Positions 1 through 9,995 of a stretch of DNA of 64,000 nt are shown here, piece after piece. The notes under the pieces are model-generated. The model was given only the letters and a program-made list of their open reading frames with translations, made no database searches and had not been told where the DNA came from. How positions within the stretch are numbered: the stretch's first letter is position 1; each line of letters starts with the position of its first letter. The stretch comes from Marinactinospora thermotolerans DSM 45154 (GTDB lineage: Bacteria; Actinomycetota; Actinomycetes; Streptosporangiales; Streptosporangiaceae): the NCBI RefSeq assembly GCF_900167435.1, contig NZ_FUWS01000012.1, positions 130,323-194,322 on the forward strand, given 5' to 3'. The position numbers were made by a program, and so were the translations under genes.

Positions 1-909
1 CGCCAGAACCCGGTCGAGGATGAGCGCGCCCGCGCCGATCACATCCACCCGCCCGGGGTGCATGACCGGGATCGCGGCGCGCCGCTCGCGCGGCATGGCC
101 AGCAGCTCCCGGGCGATCTCGTGCACCCGGGCGGCCGGGACCCGGGCCTGGTGGATGCGCTCGGGGTCGTACCCCTCAAGGCCCAGGGCGATGGCGGCCA
201 CCGTCGTGGCGGTACCGGCGACGCACACCACCGTCTTGGCCCCGTCCAGCGGGACGTCGAGGGCCGCCTGGTCCAGCGCCGCGTCGATGTCGGCGGTCGC
301 CGCCGCGATCTGCTCGGCCGTGGGCGGATCGTCGTGGAGATGGCGCTCGGTCATCCGGACGCAGCCGATGTCGACCGAGCGGGCCGCGCGGACCGGCCCC
401 TCGTCCCCGCCGTCCCCCTCGTGGCCGAGCACGAACTCGGTGGACCCCCCACCGATGTCGACCACCAGGTAGGGGCGGGCGAACCCCGCGCCGGGCCCCT
501 CTTCCGTCTCCAGCTCCGCGGTGGCCCCGATGAAGGACAGACCGGCCTCTTCCTCACCGGTGATGACCTCGGGCTCGACCCCCAGGATCGCGCGGACCCC
601 GTCGACGAACTCCTCCCGGTTGGCGACGTCGCGGGTGGCGCTGGTCGCGACCATCCGCACGGTGTCGGGCCCGGGTTCGACGCCGTGGCGCCGCATCAGC
701 TCGACGTAGCCGCGCAGGGCGGCGAAGGTGCGCTCCAACGCCTCGGGCGCGAACGCTCCCGTGCGGTCGACGCCCTGGCCCAAGCGGACCACCTCCATGC
801 GCCGTTCCACGTCGAGGAGCTGCACCTCGTCATCGCCCAGCTCCATGACGGAGGAGACGAGAAGGCGGATGGAATTGGTGCCGCAGTCGATGGCCGCCAC
901 GGTGTTCAC
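1..909 (-). CDS. ppx: Ppx/GppA-family exopolyphosphatase, 3' end cut by window edge
   Basis: Exopolyphosphatase or pppGpp phosphohydrolase of the ASKHA fold, cytoplasmic, hydrolysing terminal phosphates of polyphosphate. The N-terminus reads VAAIDCGTNSIRLLV, the phosphate-1 loop. Near residue 145 comes YLVVDIGGGSTEFVLG, the second phosphate loop, and AGTATTVAAIALGL follows later. 303 codons are visible and the usual final 20-30 residues lie outside the window. The GTG start overlaps the stop of the upstream DUF501 gene in a GTGA arrangement, so translation is probably coupled. The order eno, ftsB, DUF501, ppx is the standard actinobacterial one, which supports the call. Ppx and GppA activities cannot be told apart from the sequence alone. 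Confidence 0.93.
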   Translation of the reverse strand, partial: MNTVAAIDCGTNSIRLLVSSVMELGDDEVQLLDVERRMEVVRLGQGVDRTGAFAPEALERTFAALRGYVELMRRHGVEPGPDTVRMVATSATRDVANREEFVDGVRAILGVEPEVITGEEEAGLSFIGATAELETEEGPGAGFARPYLVVDIGGGSTEFVLGHEGDGGDEGPVRAARSVDIGCVRMTERHLHDDPPTAEQIAAATADIDAALDQAALDVPLDGAKTVVCVAGTATTVAAIALGLEGYDPERIHQARVPAARVHEIARELLAMPRERRAAIPVMHPGRVDVIGAGALILDRVLA

Positions 910-1469
910 TGGCCGTCCTCGGATTCTTCGGTGTCGTCGTCGACGTGGACGCAAGGCCCCTTCGCCCACCAGTCGGGCAGGGCGTCCAATGCCTCGCGGC
1001 CGAACGGGTTGGTGCCCGGCGCGGCGAGTTCATGCCCCACCAGCGCGTGCAGGCACTTGACCCGTGTCGGCATCCCGCCCGCGCTCTGCATCCCCTCGGG
1101 CAGCGGCTCGACCCCGTCGGCCCGGGCGAGCGCGGCCCGATCGGCCACGTAGGACTCGTGGGCCTTCTCGTAGGCGGCGCGCAGCTGCGGGTCCGTGTCG
1201 AGCCGGTCGGTCATCTCGCGCATGAGGCCGTCGGCCTCGAGCCTTCCGATGGCCGACGCGGCGCGAGGGCAGGTCAGGTAGTAGGTCGTGGGGAACGGGG
1301 TGCCGTCCTCAAGACGAGGCGCGGTGCGCACCACATCGGGCAGTCCGCAGGGACAGCGGTGCGCGACGCCGCGCACCCCCCGAGGCGCGCGGCCGAGCTG
1401 GAGCTCGACGGCGGCGCGGTCGGCGCTGGTGAACCGCCCATCGGGGGCGGGGGATTCGGCGGAATTCAT
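906..1469 (-). CDS. DUF501 domain protein
   Basis: 187-residue cytoplasmic protein of the DUF501 family, function unknown. It is nearly always found between ftsB and ppx in actinobacteria, as here. Visible features are the LGRAPRGVRGVAHRCPCGLPDVV segment near residue 27 with a CPC pair, and a conserved CLHALVGHELA stretch near residue 139 followed by NPFG and a WW pair. It could be metal-binding given the Cys and His residues, but nothing shows this directly. The ATG start lies 42 bases after the ftsB stop, and the end overlaps the ppx start by four bases, indicating one transcription unit. Confidence 0.9.
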   Translation of the reverse strand: MNSAESPAPDGRFTSADRAAVELQLGRAPRGVRGVAHRCPCGLPDVVRTAPRLEDGTPFPTTYYLTCPRAASAIGRLEADGLMREMTDRLDTDPQLRAAYEKAHESYVADRAALARADGVEPLPEGMQSAGGMPTRVKCLHALVGHELAAPGTNPFGREALDALPDWWAKGPCVHVDDDTEESEDGQ

Positions 1470-1511
1470 CTCGCGTTCAGGGTATCCGGTACGGCGGCCT
1501 GAGTGACCGGT

Positions 1512-2282
1512 TCAGTGCCGTGGGGGCTGGGCCTCGGGGATCTCCTCGGGCTCGGTCCGCGCCCGGTCGGCCTCCTCGATCGACTCCCACAGCCGGGCGA
1601 ACCACGGCTTGTCGGGCGCCTCGGACTCGCGGGCCCCCTCTTGCGCCCCCTCGCTGTCGAGCACGACGTAGGCGGTCTCGCCCGGATACTGGTAGTGCAG
1701 CCGGGTACGCGCCTCGCGTTCGACGTAGGCGGGGTCCTCGAGTTCGTCCTGGCGCTGCTGGAGTTCCTCGACCTCGCGCCGGATCTGCTCCTGCTCGGCC
1801 TGGAGTTCGGCGATCCGGTAGCGCTGGGCGACGTACTCGCGCAGCGGGTAGGCCAGGCTCAGCGCGATCACGCACATGACCAGCGCGAGGATCGCCGCCC
1901 GGCTGGTCAGCGCGGGCCGGCCGCGTTCGGCGCCGTCGCCGCCCCGTTCGGGGCCGCCGGCCGTCCGGGGGGCCGGATCCACCGTGACCCGGCGCGCGCC
2001 GCCCGTGGCGGCACGGGCCTTCCGCCCGCGCGGGGCGGGGGTCCCGGCGTCCGCCTTCTTCACCGCCCCCGCGCGACCCGCCCCCTTCGGGGAGGTCCCG
2101 GAAGCGCCGGCCTTCGCGGCGGGCGTCCGCCCCGTGGAGGGACGTTCCGGTTCGCCCCCGGCGCCGCCCTTCTTCTTCGCGTTCCCGCGCTGTCGCGGGA
2201 CGCCGCCGGAGGCGCCGGAGGCCGGAGGTCCCGCCTTACCTTCGCGGCGGGACCCCTTCGGCTGTTCCGGCACCTTCGGCAC
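1512..2282 (-). CDS. ftsB: FtsB/DivIC-like septum formation initiator
   Basis: Bitopic cell-division protein of the FtsB/DivIC family, expected to act with FtsL and FtsQ in the divisome. About the first 120 residues are a low-complexity, Gly/Ala/Pro/Lys/Arg-rich cytoplasmic tail. One membrane segment follows (AAILALVMCVIALSLAY, roughly residues 124-140). After it comes a short extracytoplasmic coiled coil rich in Glu, Gln and Leu (RIAELQAEQEQIRREVEELQ) and the family motif ending in RTRLHYQYPGE. The tail makes the protein 256 residues, much longer than the roughly 100-residue E. coli FtsB but normal for actinobacteria. The start is GTG, six bases after the enolase stop, so it is probably transcribed with eno. 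Confidence 0.9.
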   Translation of the reverse strand: MPKVPEQPKGSRREGKAGPPASGASGGVPRQRGNAKKKGGAGGEPERPSTGRTPAAKAGASGTSPKGAGRAGAVKKADAGTPAPRGRKARAATGGARRVTVDPAPRTAGGPERGGDGAERGRPALTSRAAILALVMCVIALSLAYPLREYVAQRYRIAELQAEQEQIRREVEELQQRQDELEDPAYVEREARTRLHYQYPGETAYVVLDSEGAQEGARESEAPDKPWFARLWESIEEADRARTEPEEIPEAQPPRH

Positions 2283-2288
2283 AGCGCG

Positions 2289-4888
<2,600 letters not shown>

Positions 4889-5098
4889 CCTGCGGCGCGG
4901 GGGAGGACGCGCCCCTCCCCCGCGCCGTCTCGGAACCCGTCGGGGCCCCGACACCACCGGGACGCCGACCTCCCACAGCCCCCTCCCCGAACGGGCCCCT
5001 CCCCGTCCCGGACCGGCCGCCGCCGCTCGTGTCCGGAAGGTGCCACGCGGACCACCCCGGCCACACGGGTAGCGTCCTGTGGGGGTGAGGGGAGGGCC

Positions 5099-6487
5099 AT
5101 GGTCGACGCGCGGACGAGACCGTCCCCCGACACCGGGCGCGCCACGGAGCTGCTCCTGCTCCTCATGGCGCTCGGGGTGGGCCTCTGCTGCCTGGCACTG
5201 GCCGGCCTGGAACTCTCCGGTTCCCTTCCCGCGTGGTTCGCCGCCCAGGCGGCGACGCTCGCCGGCGTGGCGATCGCCCTGCACGTGGCCCTACGGCTGC
5301 TCGCCCCCTGGGCCGACCCGTTGCTCCTGCCGCTGGCCGTCGCGCTCAACGGGATCGGGCTCGCCGTGATCCGGGGGCTGCACGGGGGCGAGGAGGACTG
5401 GACCGGCGTCGCCGGACGGCAGCTGCTGTGGACCGTCCTCGGCGCCGCGGCCGCGCTCGCGGTGCTCGTCCTCGTACGCGAACCGCGCCGGCTCCAGCGT
5501 TTCCCCTACCTGCTGGCCGTGGCGACCATCCTGCTCATCGCCGTTCCCGTCGTCCCCTTCGTCGGCATCGAGATCTACGGTGCCCGCCGCTGGATCGGCT
5601 GGGGCGGGGTCACCGTGCAGCCCTCGGAGTTCGCCGAGATCACGCTGGTGCTCTTCCTCGCCTCCTACCTCACCCTCAAACGCGACGTGCTGTCGCTGGC
5701 GGCCAAACAGGTGATGGTCGGCCCGGTCAAGGTGTTCAGCCTCCCCCGACTCCGCGACATGGGACCCATGGCTGCGGCGTGGGCGCTGTCGATCCTGCTG
5801 CTCGTGGGCACCAGGGACCTCGGCACCTCGTTACTGCTGTTCGCGCTGTTCCTCGCCATGCTCTACGTCGCGACGGGGCGCAAGTCGTGGGTGGGGATCG
5901 GCCTGGCGCTGTTCTTGGGCGCGGCCTACGTCTCATGGTGGCTCTTCTGGCACGTCCGCCAACGGGTCACCATCTGGCTGGACGCCTTCGAGCCCGAGCT
6001 CTACCACGGCGCCGACAGCAGCCGGCAGGTCGTGGAGGGCCTGTTCGCGCTCGCCGACGGCGGCCTCACCGGAACCGGGTTCGCGCACGGGCGCGCCGCG
6101 ACGATCTTCGCCGCGGACAGCGACTACATCCTCGTCTCCATCGGCGAGAAGTTCGGCCTGACCGGCCTGATGGCCGTCGTCGTCCTCCTGTTCCTGCTGG
6201 TGGAGCGCGGGTTGCGGACCGCGCTGGCGACCCGGGATCCCTTCATCAAGATGGCCTCGGCGGGATTCGCGTTCCTGTTGGCCTTCCAGGTGTTCGTGGT
6301 GCTCGGCGGGGTCACCCGGCTCATCCCGCTCACCGGTCTGACCACGCCCTTCCTGTCGGCGGGCGGCTCGTCGCTGGTGTCGAGCTGGATCACGGTGGCG
6401 CTGTGGCTGCGCATGAGCGACACGGTCCGCCGCCCGGAGACGCCACCGCCCCCCGGGGAGCCGCCCACCCAGGCGCTGCGCCCCTGA
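5099..6487 (+). CDS. FtsW/RodA/SpoVE-family protein (SEDS)
   Basis: 462-residue SEDS-family membrane protein, a class of peptidoglycan glycosyltransferases that work with a class B penicillin-binding protein in elongation or division. Ten or more hydrophobic segments are seen. Family signatures include GARRWIGWGGVTVQPSEFAEI near residue 163, LGTSLLLFALFLAMLYVA and the C-terminal GLTTPFLSAGGSSLVSSW. The ATG lies just behind GGGGAGG. No penicillin-binding protein gene is adjacent, unlike the ftsW locus in the division cluster or the rodA-pbp pair, so it may be an extra SEDS protein. A hairpin terminator follows. FtsW versus RodA cannot be decided here. Confidence 0.85.
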   Translation: MVDARTRPSPDTGRATELLLLLMALGVGLCCLALAGLELSGSLPAWFAAQAATLAGVAIALHVALRLLAPWADPLLLPLAVALNGIGLAVIRGLHGGEEDWTGVAGRQLLWTVLGAAAALAVLVLVREPRRLQRFPYLLAVATILLIAVPVVPFVGIEIYGARRWIGWGGVTVQPSEFAEITLVLFLASYLTLKRDVLSLAAKQVMVGPVKVFSLPRLRDMGPMAAAWALSILLLVGTRDLGTSLLLFALFLAMLYVATGRKSWVGIGLALFLGAAYVSWWLFWHVRQRVTIWLDAFEPELYHGADSSRQVVEGLFALADGGLTGTGFAHGRAATIFAADSDYILVSIGEKFGLTGLMAVVVLLFLLVERGLRTALATRDPFIKMASAGFAFLLAFQVFVVLGGVTRLIPLTGLTTPFLSAGGSSLVSSWITVALWLRMSDTVRRPETPPPPGEPPTQALRP

Positions 6488-6492
6488 ACCAC

Positions 6493-6531
6493 CCGCCCGG
6501 CCGGCCCCCTCCCCGGGGACCGGCCGGGCGG
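6493..6531. terminator. Bidirectional hairpin terminator between the FtsW-like gene and mazG
   Basis: Perfect 12-base-pair stem (CCGCCCGGCCGG paired with its complement) around a 15-base loop. It lies between convergent genes and has no T-run, as is usual in high-GC actinobacteria. Confidence 0.7.
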
Positions 6532-6563
6532 ACGGGGACGCACCCGCCGCGCGAACCGACCGA

Positions 6564-7310
6564 TCAGCCCTGTGCGGCCGCCCGCGCCCGCTCCCAGTAG
6601 GACCGCCACTGCTCGGGGTCCAGGTCGCGGGGATCACGCCCGTCGGCCCTGGCCGCGTCCTCGGCCGCGCGGACCCGCTCGTCGAACCTGCGGGCCGCGG
6701 CCCGCAGGTCCATCTCGGGGTCGGCGCCCCGGCGGCGTTCGGCCTCGATCGCGGCGAACAGCTCGCCGCCGGGACCGCCGTCGTCACCGATGAGCTCCTG
6801 GGGCAGACCGTTGCGCACGGCGCGCTTTTGAAGCTCGTAGGCGAGCAGGGCGGCGGGCTGCCCGAAGGGGACCCCCGCCAGGATCGACGCCTCGGCCTGC
6901 CCCTTGGCCGCGCGCTCGGCCGCCTTGATCGTCTCCCAGTTCGCGCGCACGTCGTCGGCCCCCGCCACCGCGGTGTCGGCGAACACGTGCGGATGGCGGC
7001 GGGTGAGCTTGTCGATGATGGCGCCGGCGACGTCGTCGATCGTGAATCCGTCCTCGCCGGGAGAGCGCTCCTGGGCGACCCGGGCGTGGAAGACGACCTG
7101 GAGCAGGACGTCGCCGAGCTCTTCGCGCAGCGTCGCGTAGTCGCCCTGCTCGATCGTCTCCAGCGTCTCGTAGGACTCCTGGATCAGGTACTTGGCGAGG
7201 GACTCGTGGGTCTGGTCGGCGTCCCACGGGCACTCCCGGCGCAGCCTGTCCATGACCTCGACCAGGTCGAGCAGGCGGTGGCCGGGAGGCGTGGTCGGGT
7301 CGGTGCTCAT
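6564..7310 (-). CDS. mazG: MazG-family nucleoside triphosphate pyrophosphohydrolase
   Basis: All-alpha NTP pyrophosphatase that hydrolyses (d)NTPs to monophosphates and pyrophosphate, with a housecleaning role. The metal-binding helices are clear: CPWDADQTHESLAKYLIQESYE near residue 26, then LREELGDVLLQVVFHA near residue 62 (ExxD pattern). The protein has 248 residues and a Glu/Arg-rich C-terminal tail. I used the ATG of MSTDPTT. It is four bases beyond the stop of the upstream lipoprotein gene and behind a GAGGG. Synteny with mfd and eno matches other actinobacteria. Confidence 0.92.
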   Translation of the reverse strand: MSTDPTTPPGHRLLDLVEVMDRLRRECPWDADQTHESLAKYLIQESYETLETIEQGDYATLREELGDVLLQVVFHARVAQERSPGEDGFTIDDVAGAIIDKLTRRHPHVFADTAVAGADDVRANWETIKAAERAAKGQAEASILAGVPFGQPAALLAYELQKRAVRNGLPQELIGDDGGPGGELFAAIEAERRRGADPEMDLRAAARRFDERVRAAEDAARADGRDPRDLDPEQWRSYWERARAAAQG

Positions 7311-7314
7311 GCCC

Positions 7315-8073
7315 TCAGCCTCCCACGCCCCCCGGGAGGGCCGGCAGGGGCTCCACCGCCGGGGCCGACAGCTCACCGACGCCCGGGACGATCGTCAGCG
7401 TGGCCGGGTCGATCTCGCCGTAGCGCGGGCTCACCTCGATGTCGACGTCCCTGAGGTAGGGGGCGAGGCTCAGGGCCAGGTAGTCGTTGACGACCTGCTG
7501 GCGCACGACGGGTTCGTTGCGGGTCAGCGCCGCCTGGATCTCGCGTTCCAGCTCCTCGCCGGACAGCCCCGCCACCGCCCCCTGGGCGGCCATGTCCTCG
7601 CGCATGGTGGCGCGAGCCCGCTCGGCCAGCACGGAGATCTCGGCGGGGTCGGCGCGCTCGACCAGCTCCTCGCCGATGACGGCGAGACGGACCTGGTCGT
7701 CGATCTGCGGGGCGGCGAGCCCCTGGGCGAGCAGGGTGTCGCGTCCGCCCAGCTCGGTGAGCTTCTCCTGGGTCCGTTGCGCTCCCGTGTCGATGCCGTT
7801 GTCCTTCGCGATGCGGTCGAACAGGGTCATGGCGATGCGGTTGCTCAGCACGCGGCCGGCCAGCATCGGCCGCTGTTCGTCGGCGACCTCTTGTCCCTGA
7901 CCGGCCAGCGCGGCCTCGTACTCGGCGATCTCGGAGCGGATCTCATCGTTGCCGATCCGCTCGCCGCCGACGATGGCGGCGGCCCCGGCCTGGCCGGTGG
8001 AACAACCGGTGAGGGCGGCGAGGGCCAGGGCGGTCAGGAGCAGGGGGGCGCGGCGCGAAGAGGTGGGGCGCAC
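7315..8073 (-). CDS. SurA N-terminal-domain-like lipoprotein
   Basis: 252-residue predicted lipoprotein with a basic start, a hydrophobic stretch and the lipobox LTGC (Cys at about residue 24), so it should be anchored on the outer face of the membrane. The mature part resembles the helical N-terminal chaperone domain of SurA/PrsA: GGERIGNDEIRSEIAEYE near residue 37, then LSNRIAMTLFDRIAKDNGI. I see no parvulin-type PPIase domain. It is probably an extracytoplasmic folding factor that lacks isomerase activity. The start is GTG behind AAAGG, and its end is four bases from mazG, so the two form an operon. Confidence 0.8.
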   Translation of the reverse strand: MRPTSSRRAPLLLTALALAALTGCSTGQAGAAAIVGGERIGNDEIRSEIAEYEAALAGQGQEVADEQRPMLAGRVLSNRIAMTLFDRIAKDNGIDTGAQRTQEKLTELGGRDTLLAQGLAAPQIDDQVRLAVIGEELVERADPAEISVLAERARATMREDMAAQGAVAGLSGEELEREIQAALTRNEPVVRQQVVNDYLALSLAPYLRDVDIEVSPRYGEIDPATLTIVPGVGELSAPAVEPLPALPGGVGG

Positions 8074-8191
8074 GGCAGGGCCTTTCGGTCGGCGGAGGCG
8101 ACCCGGGGCGGTCGCCGCGCACCACGTTACTTCGCCGGTGGCACAGAGTCCCGGACCGGACGCGCTCCGCCACCCCCGGCTCCCGCGCGTC

Positions 8192-9700
8192 TCAGCGGGG
8201 CAGCCAGCCCCCCTCGCCCAGCATGGTGACGACCTCGGCGACGGACTCCTCGATCGTGGCGGCGGCGGTGTCGATCGTGAGGTCGGCGTCCTCAGGGGCC
8301 TCGTAGGGATCCGAGACCCCGGTGAACTCCGGGATCCGCCCGGCCCGCGCCTGGGCGTACAGCCCCTTGCGGTCGCGCGCCTCGCACACCTCGATCGGGG
8401 TGGCCACGTGGACCAGCAGGAAGTCGCCCGTGGCCTCCGCCATGGCGCGCACCTCGGCGCGGGTCGCGGCGTAGGGCGCGATCGGGGCGCAGATGGCGAC
8501 GCCGCCGTGCCGGGCGATCTCGGCGGCGACGTAGCCGATACGGCGGACGTTGAGGTCGCGGTCGGCCCGGGAGAAGGTCAGCCCCGACGACAGCATCCGC
8601 CGTACGACGTCACCGTCGAGGAGGGTCACGGTCCGCCCGGCGGCGCGGACGGCCTCGGCCACGCCGCGCGCCACCGTGGACTTGCCCGAACCGGACAGAC
8701 CGGTGAAGAAGAGGGTCAGGCCGCGGCGGACGCGCGGCGGCCGGCGGGCCGCGAGCGCCGCGGCGACCTCGGCGGGGGTGAACCAACCGGGCAGTTCCTC
8801 GCCGCGCGCGAGCATCAGGGCGACCTCGGCCTCGTCGGGCTCCTCGGCCGCGTCACCCGGTGCGACCAGGTCGGCCGGCCGCCAGGCGCCACGGGCCAGG
8901 TCGTAGCGCAGCGGAGGCGGGGCCAGGAAGGGGATGGGGGCGCCGTCGGCCGGAGGGGTGGCCATCGGCGTGGCGTGTTCGACCAGCACGTGCGTCGCGC
9001 CATAGGCCCGCGCCACGTGCGCGGCGAGGAGGGCGCGACGCGAAACGACGTCCTCGCCCGGGTCGAACCCGTCGCCGGGGCCGGGCAGGGTGACCACGAC
9101 GACGCGGGTCCCCTCGGGCAGCGCTCCGACCGCCGCGAGCACCATGGGCGCCGCCCCCTCGGAGTCGAGAGGGGCGTCGACGAGCACGAGGACATCGGCC
9201 GGGACGCCGCCACCGGCCTCCCGCGCGGCGGCCCGGACACGGTGCAGCGCCCGGTGGTGCAGTGGGGTGTCGGTGACGACCGCGAGCAGCGGTCGGTCGC
9301 CGCCCCCGTCACCGCGCTCGGCCCGCACCTCCTCGGCGGTGCGGCGGAGGTGGCGCAACGCTCCGTGGACCGGCGGTGCCACCGGGCGCACCGGTCCGGC
9401 GAGCCGGTGCCCTCCCTCCGCCCACCAGCGCTCGGTGACCTCCAGCTCGGCCAGCGGCGCTCCCTCGGGGTCGGTGAGCAACAGCCTTTCGACACCGGCG
9501 AGTTCGTCGGGGATCGGGAGCGTGACCGGCACCGGCCAGTCGGTCCCGTCGGGCAGCCGGCCGTGCTTGACCACCGAGGCCGCCTCGGCCGCGGTGAGGA
9601 AGCCGGCCAGCGGACAGGCGCCGCCCAGGATCAGTTCCAGGTGGGCCATCGCCTGGGGGTCGGGGGTGAAGGTCGGGCGGTCGCCGGCGGACCCGCTCAT
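8192..9700 (-). CDS. cysC: Adenylylsulfate (APS) kinase with degenerate N-terminal ATP-sulfurylase-like domain
   Basis: The C-terminal 175 residues are APS kinase, making PAPS from APS and ATP. The P-loop GLSGSGKST is near residue 332, followed by LLDGDVVRRMLSSGLTFS and DRDLNVRRIGYVA. The first 320 residues align with ATP sulfurylase at the start (LELILGGACPLAGFL, then WPVPVTLPI). The catalytic motifs are missing. QxRNPxHRAH is replaced by a TPLHHRALH string near residues 145-153, HPLVG by DAPLD, and GRDHAG by EHATP. I infer a pseudo-sulfurylase domain, with APS supplied by CysDN (28-30 kb). The ATG follows GAGGGAG. 502 residues. The gene precedes mfd in divergent orientation and could feed the nearby sulfotransferases with PAPS. 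Confidence 0.88.
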   Translation of the reverse strand: MSGSAGDRPTFTPDPQAMAHLELILGGACPLAGFLTAAEAASVVKHGRLPDGTDWPVPVTLPIPDELAGVERLLLTDPEGAPLAELEVTERWWAEGGHRLAGPVRPVAPPVHGALRHLRRTAEEVRAERGDGGGDRPLLAVVTDTPLHHRALHRVRAAAREAGGGVPADVLVLVDAPLDSEGAAPMVLAAVGALPEGTRVVVVTLPGPGDGFDPGEDVVSRRALLAAHVARAYGATHVLVEHATPMATPPADGAPIPFLAPPPLRYDLARGAWRPADLVAPGDAAEEPDEAEVALMLARGEELPGWFTPAEVAAALAARRPPRVRRGLTLFFTGLSGSGKSTVARGVAEAVRAAGRTVTLLDGDVVRRMLSSGLTFSRADRDLNVRRIGYVAAEIARHGGVAICAPIAPYAATRAEVRAMAEATGDFLLVHVATPIEVCEARDRKGLYAQARAGRIPEFTGVSDPYEAPEDADLTIDTAAATIEESVAEVVTMLGEGGWLPR

Positions 9701-9995
9701 GGACGCTCCCTCAGTGTGCGCAGACGCTTCGCACCAGCGTATTACCCGGGGTCGCGGCGCCGGCCGGCCGGTCGGAAACGCCCTTCTTGGCCCGGATGGG
9801 CGGGAACAGCGGTAAGCCGCCATGTGTTGTCATCAGATGTCCGATGACTTCCCCCCACCGTCCCGGCCCTGGTGATCCCGGCCCCCGTGGTACGGGTCCG
9901 CGCGTAGGCTAGGAACGGGGAGCCCACCGATCCAGCACCGCGCGTCCCGCCCGCCGCATCCATCGGTACCACCGTCACACGCCCCACCTGGTGAT
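9701..9995. other. Divergent intergenic region between cysC and mfd
   Basis: 295 bases with no convincing gene. It should carry promoters for both neighbours. The one structured element seen is an inverted repeat at 9829-9848, listed separately. Confidence 0.6.
9829..9848. promoter_or_regulatory. Inverted repeat GTCATC-N8-GATGAC upstream of mfd
   Basis: The 20-base string GTCATCAGATGTCCGATGAC has perfect six-base arms and an internal GATG repeat. It resembles sites of GntR/FCD-type regulators. It lies 147 bases before mfd, and no regulator gene is adjacent, so its owner is unknown. Confidence 0.3.
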
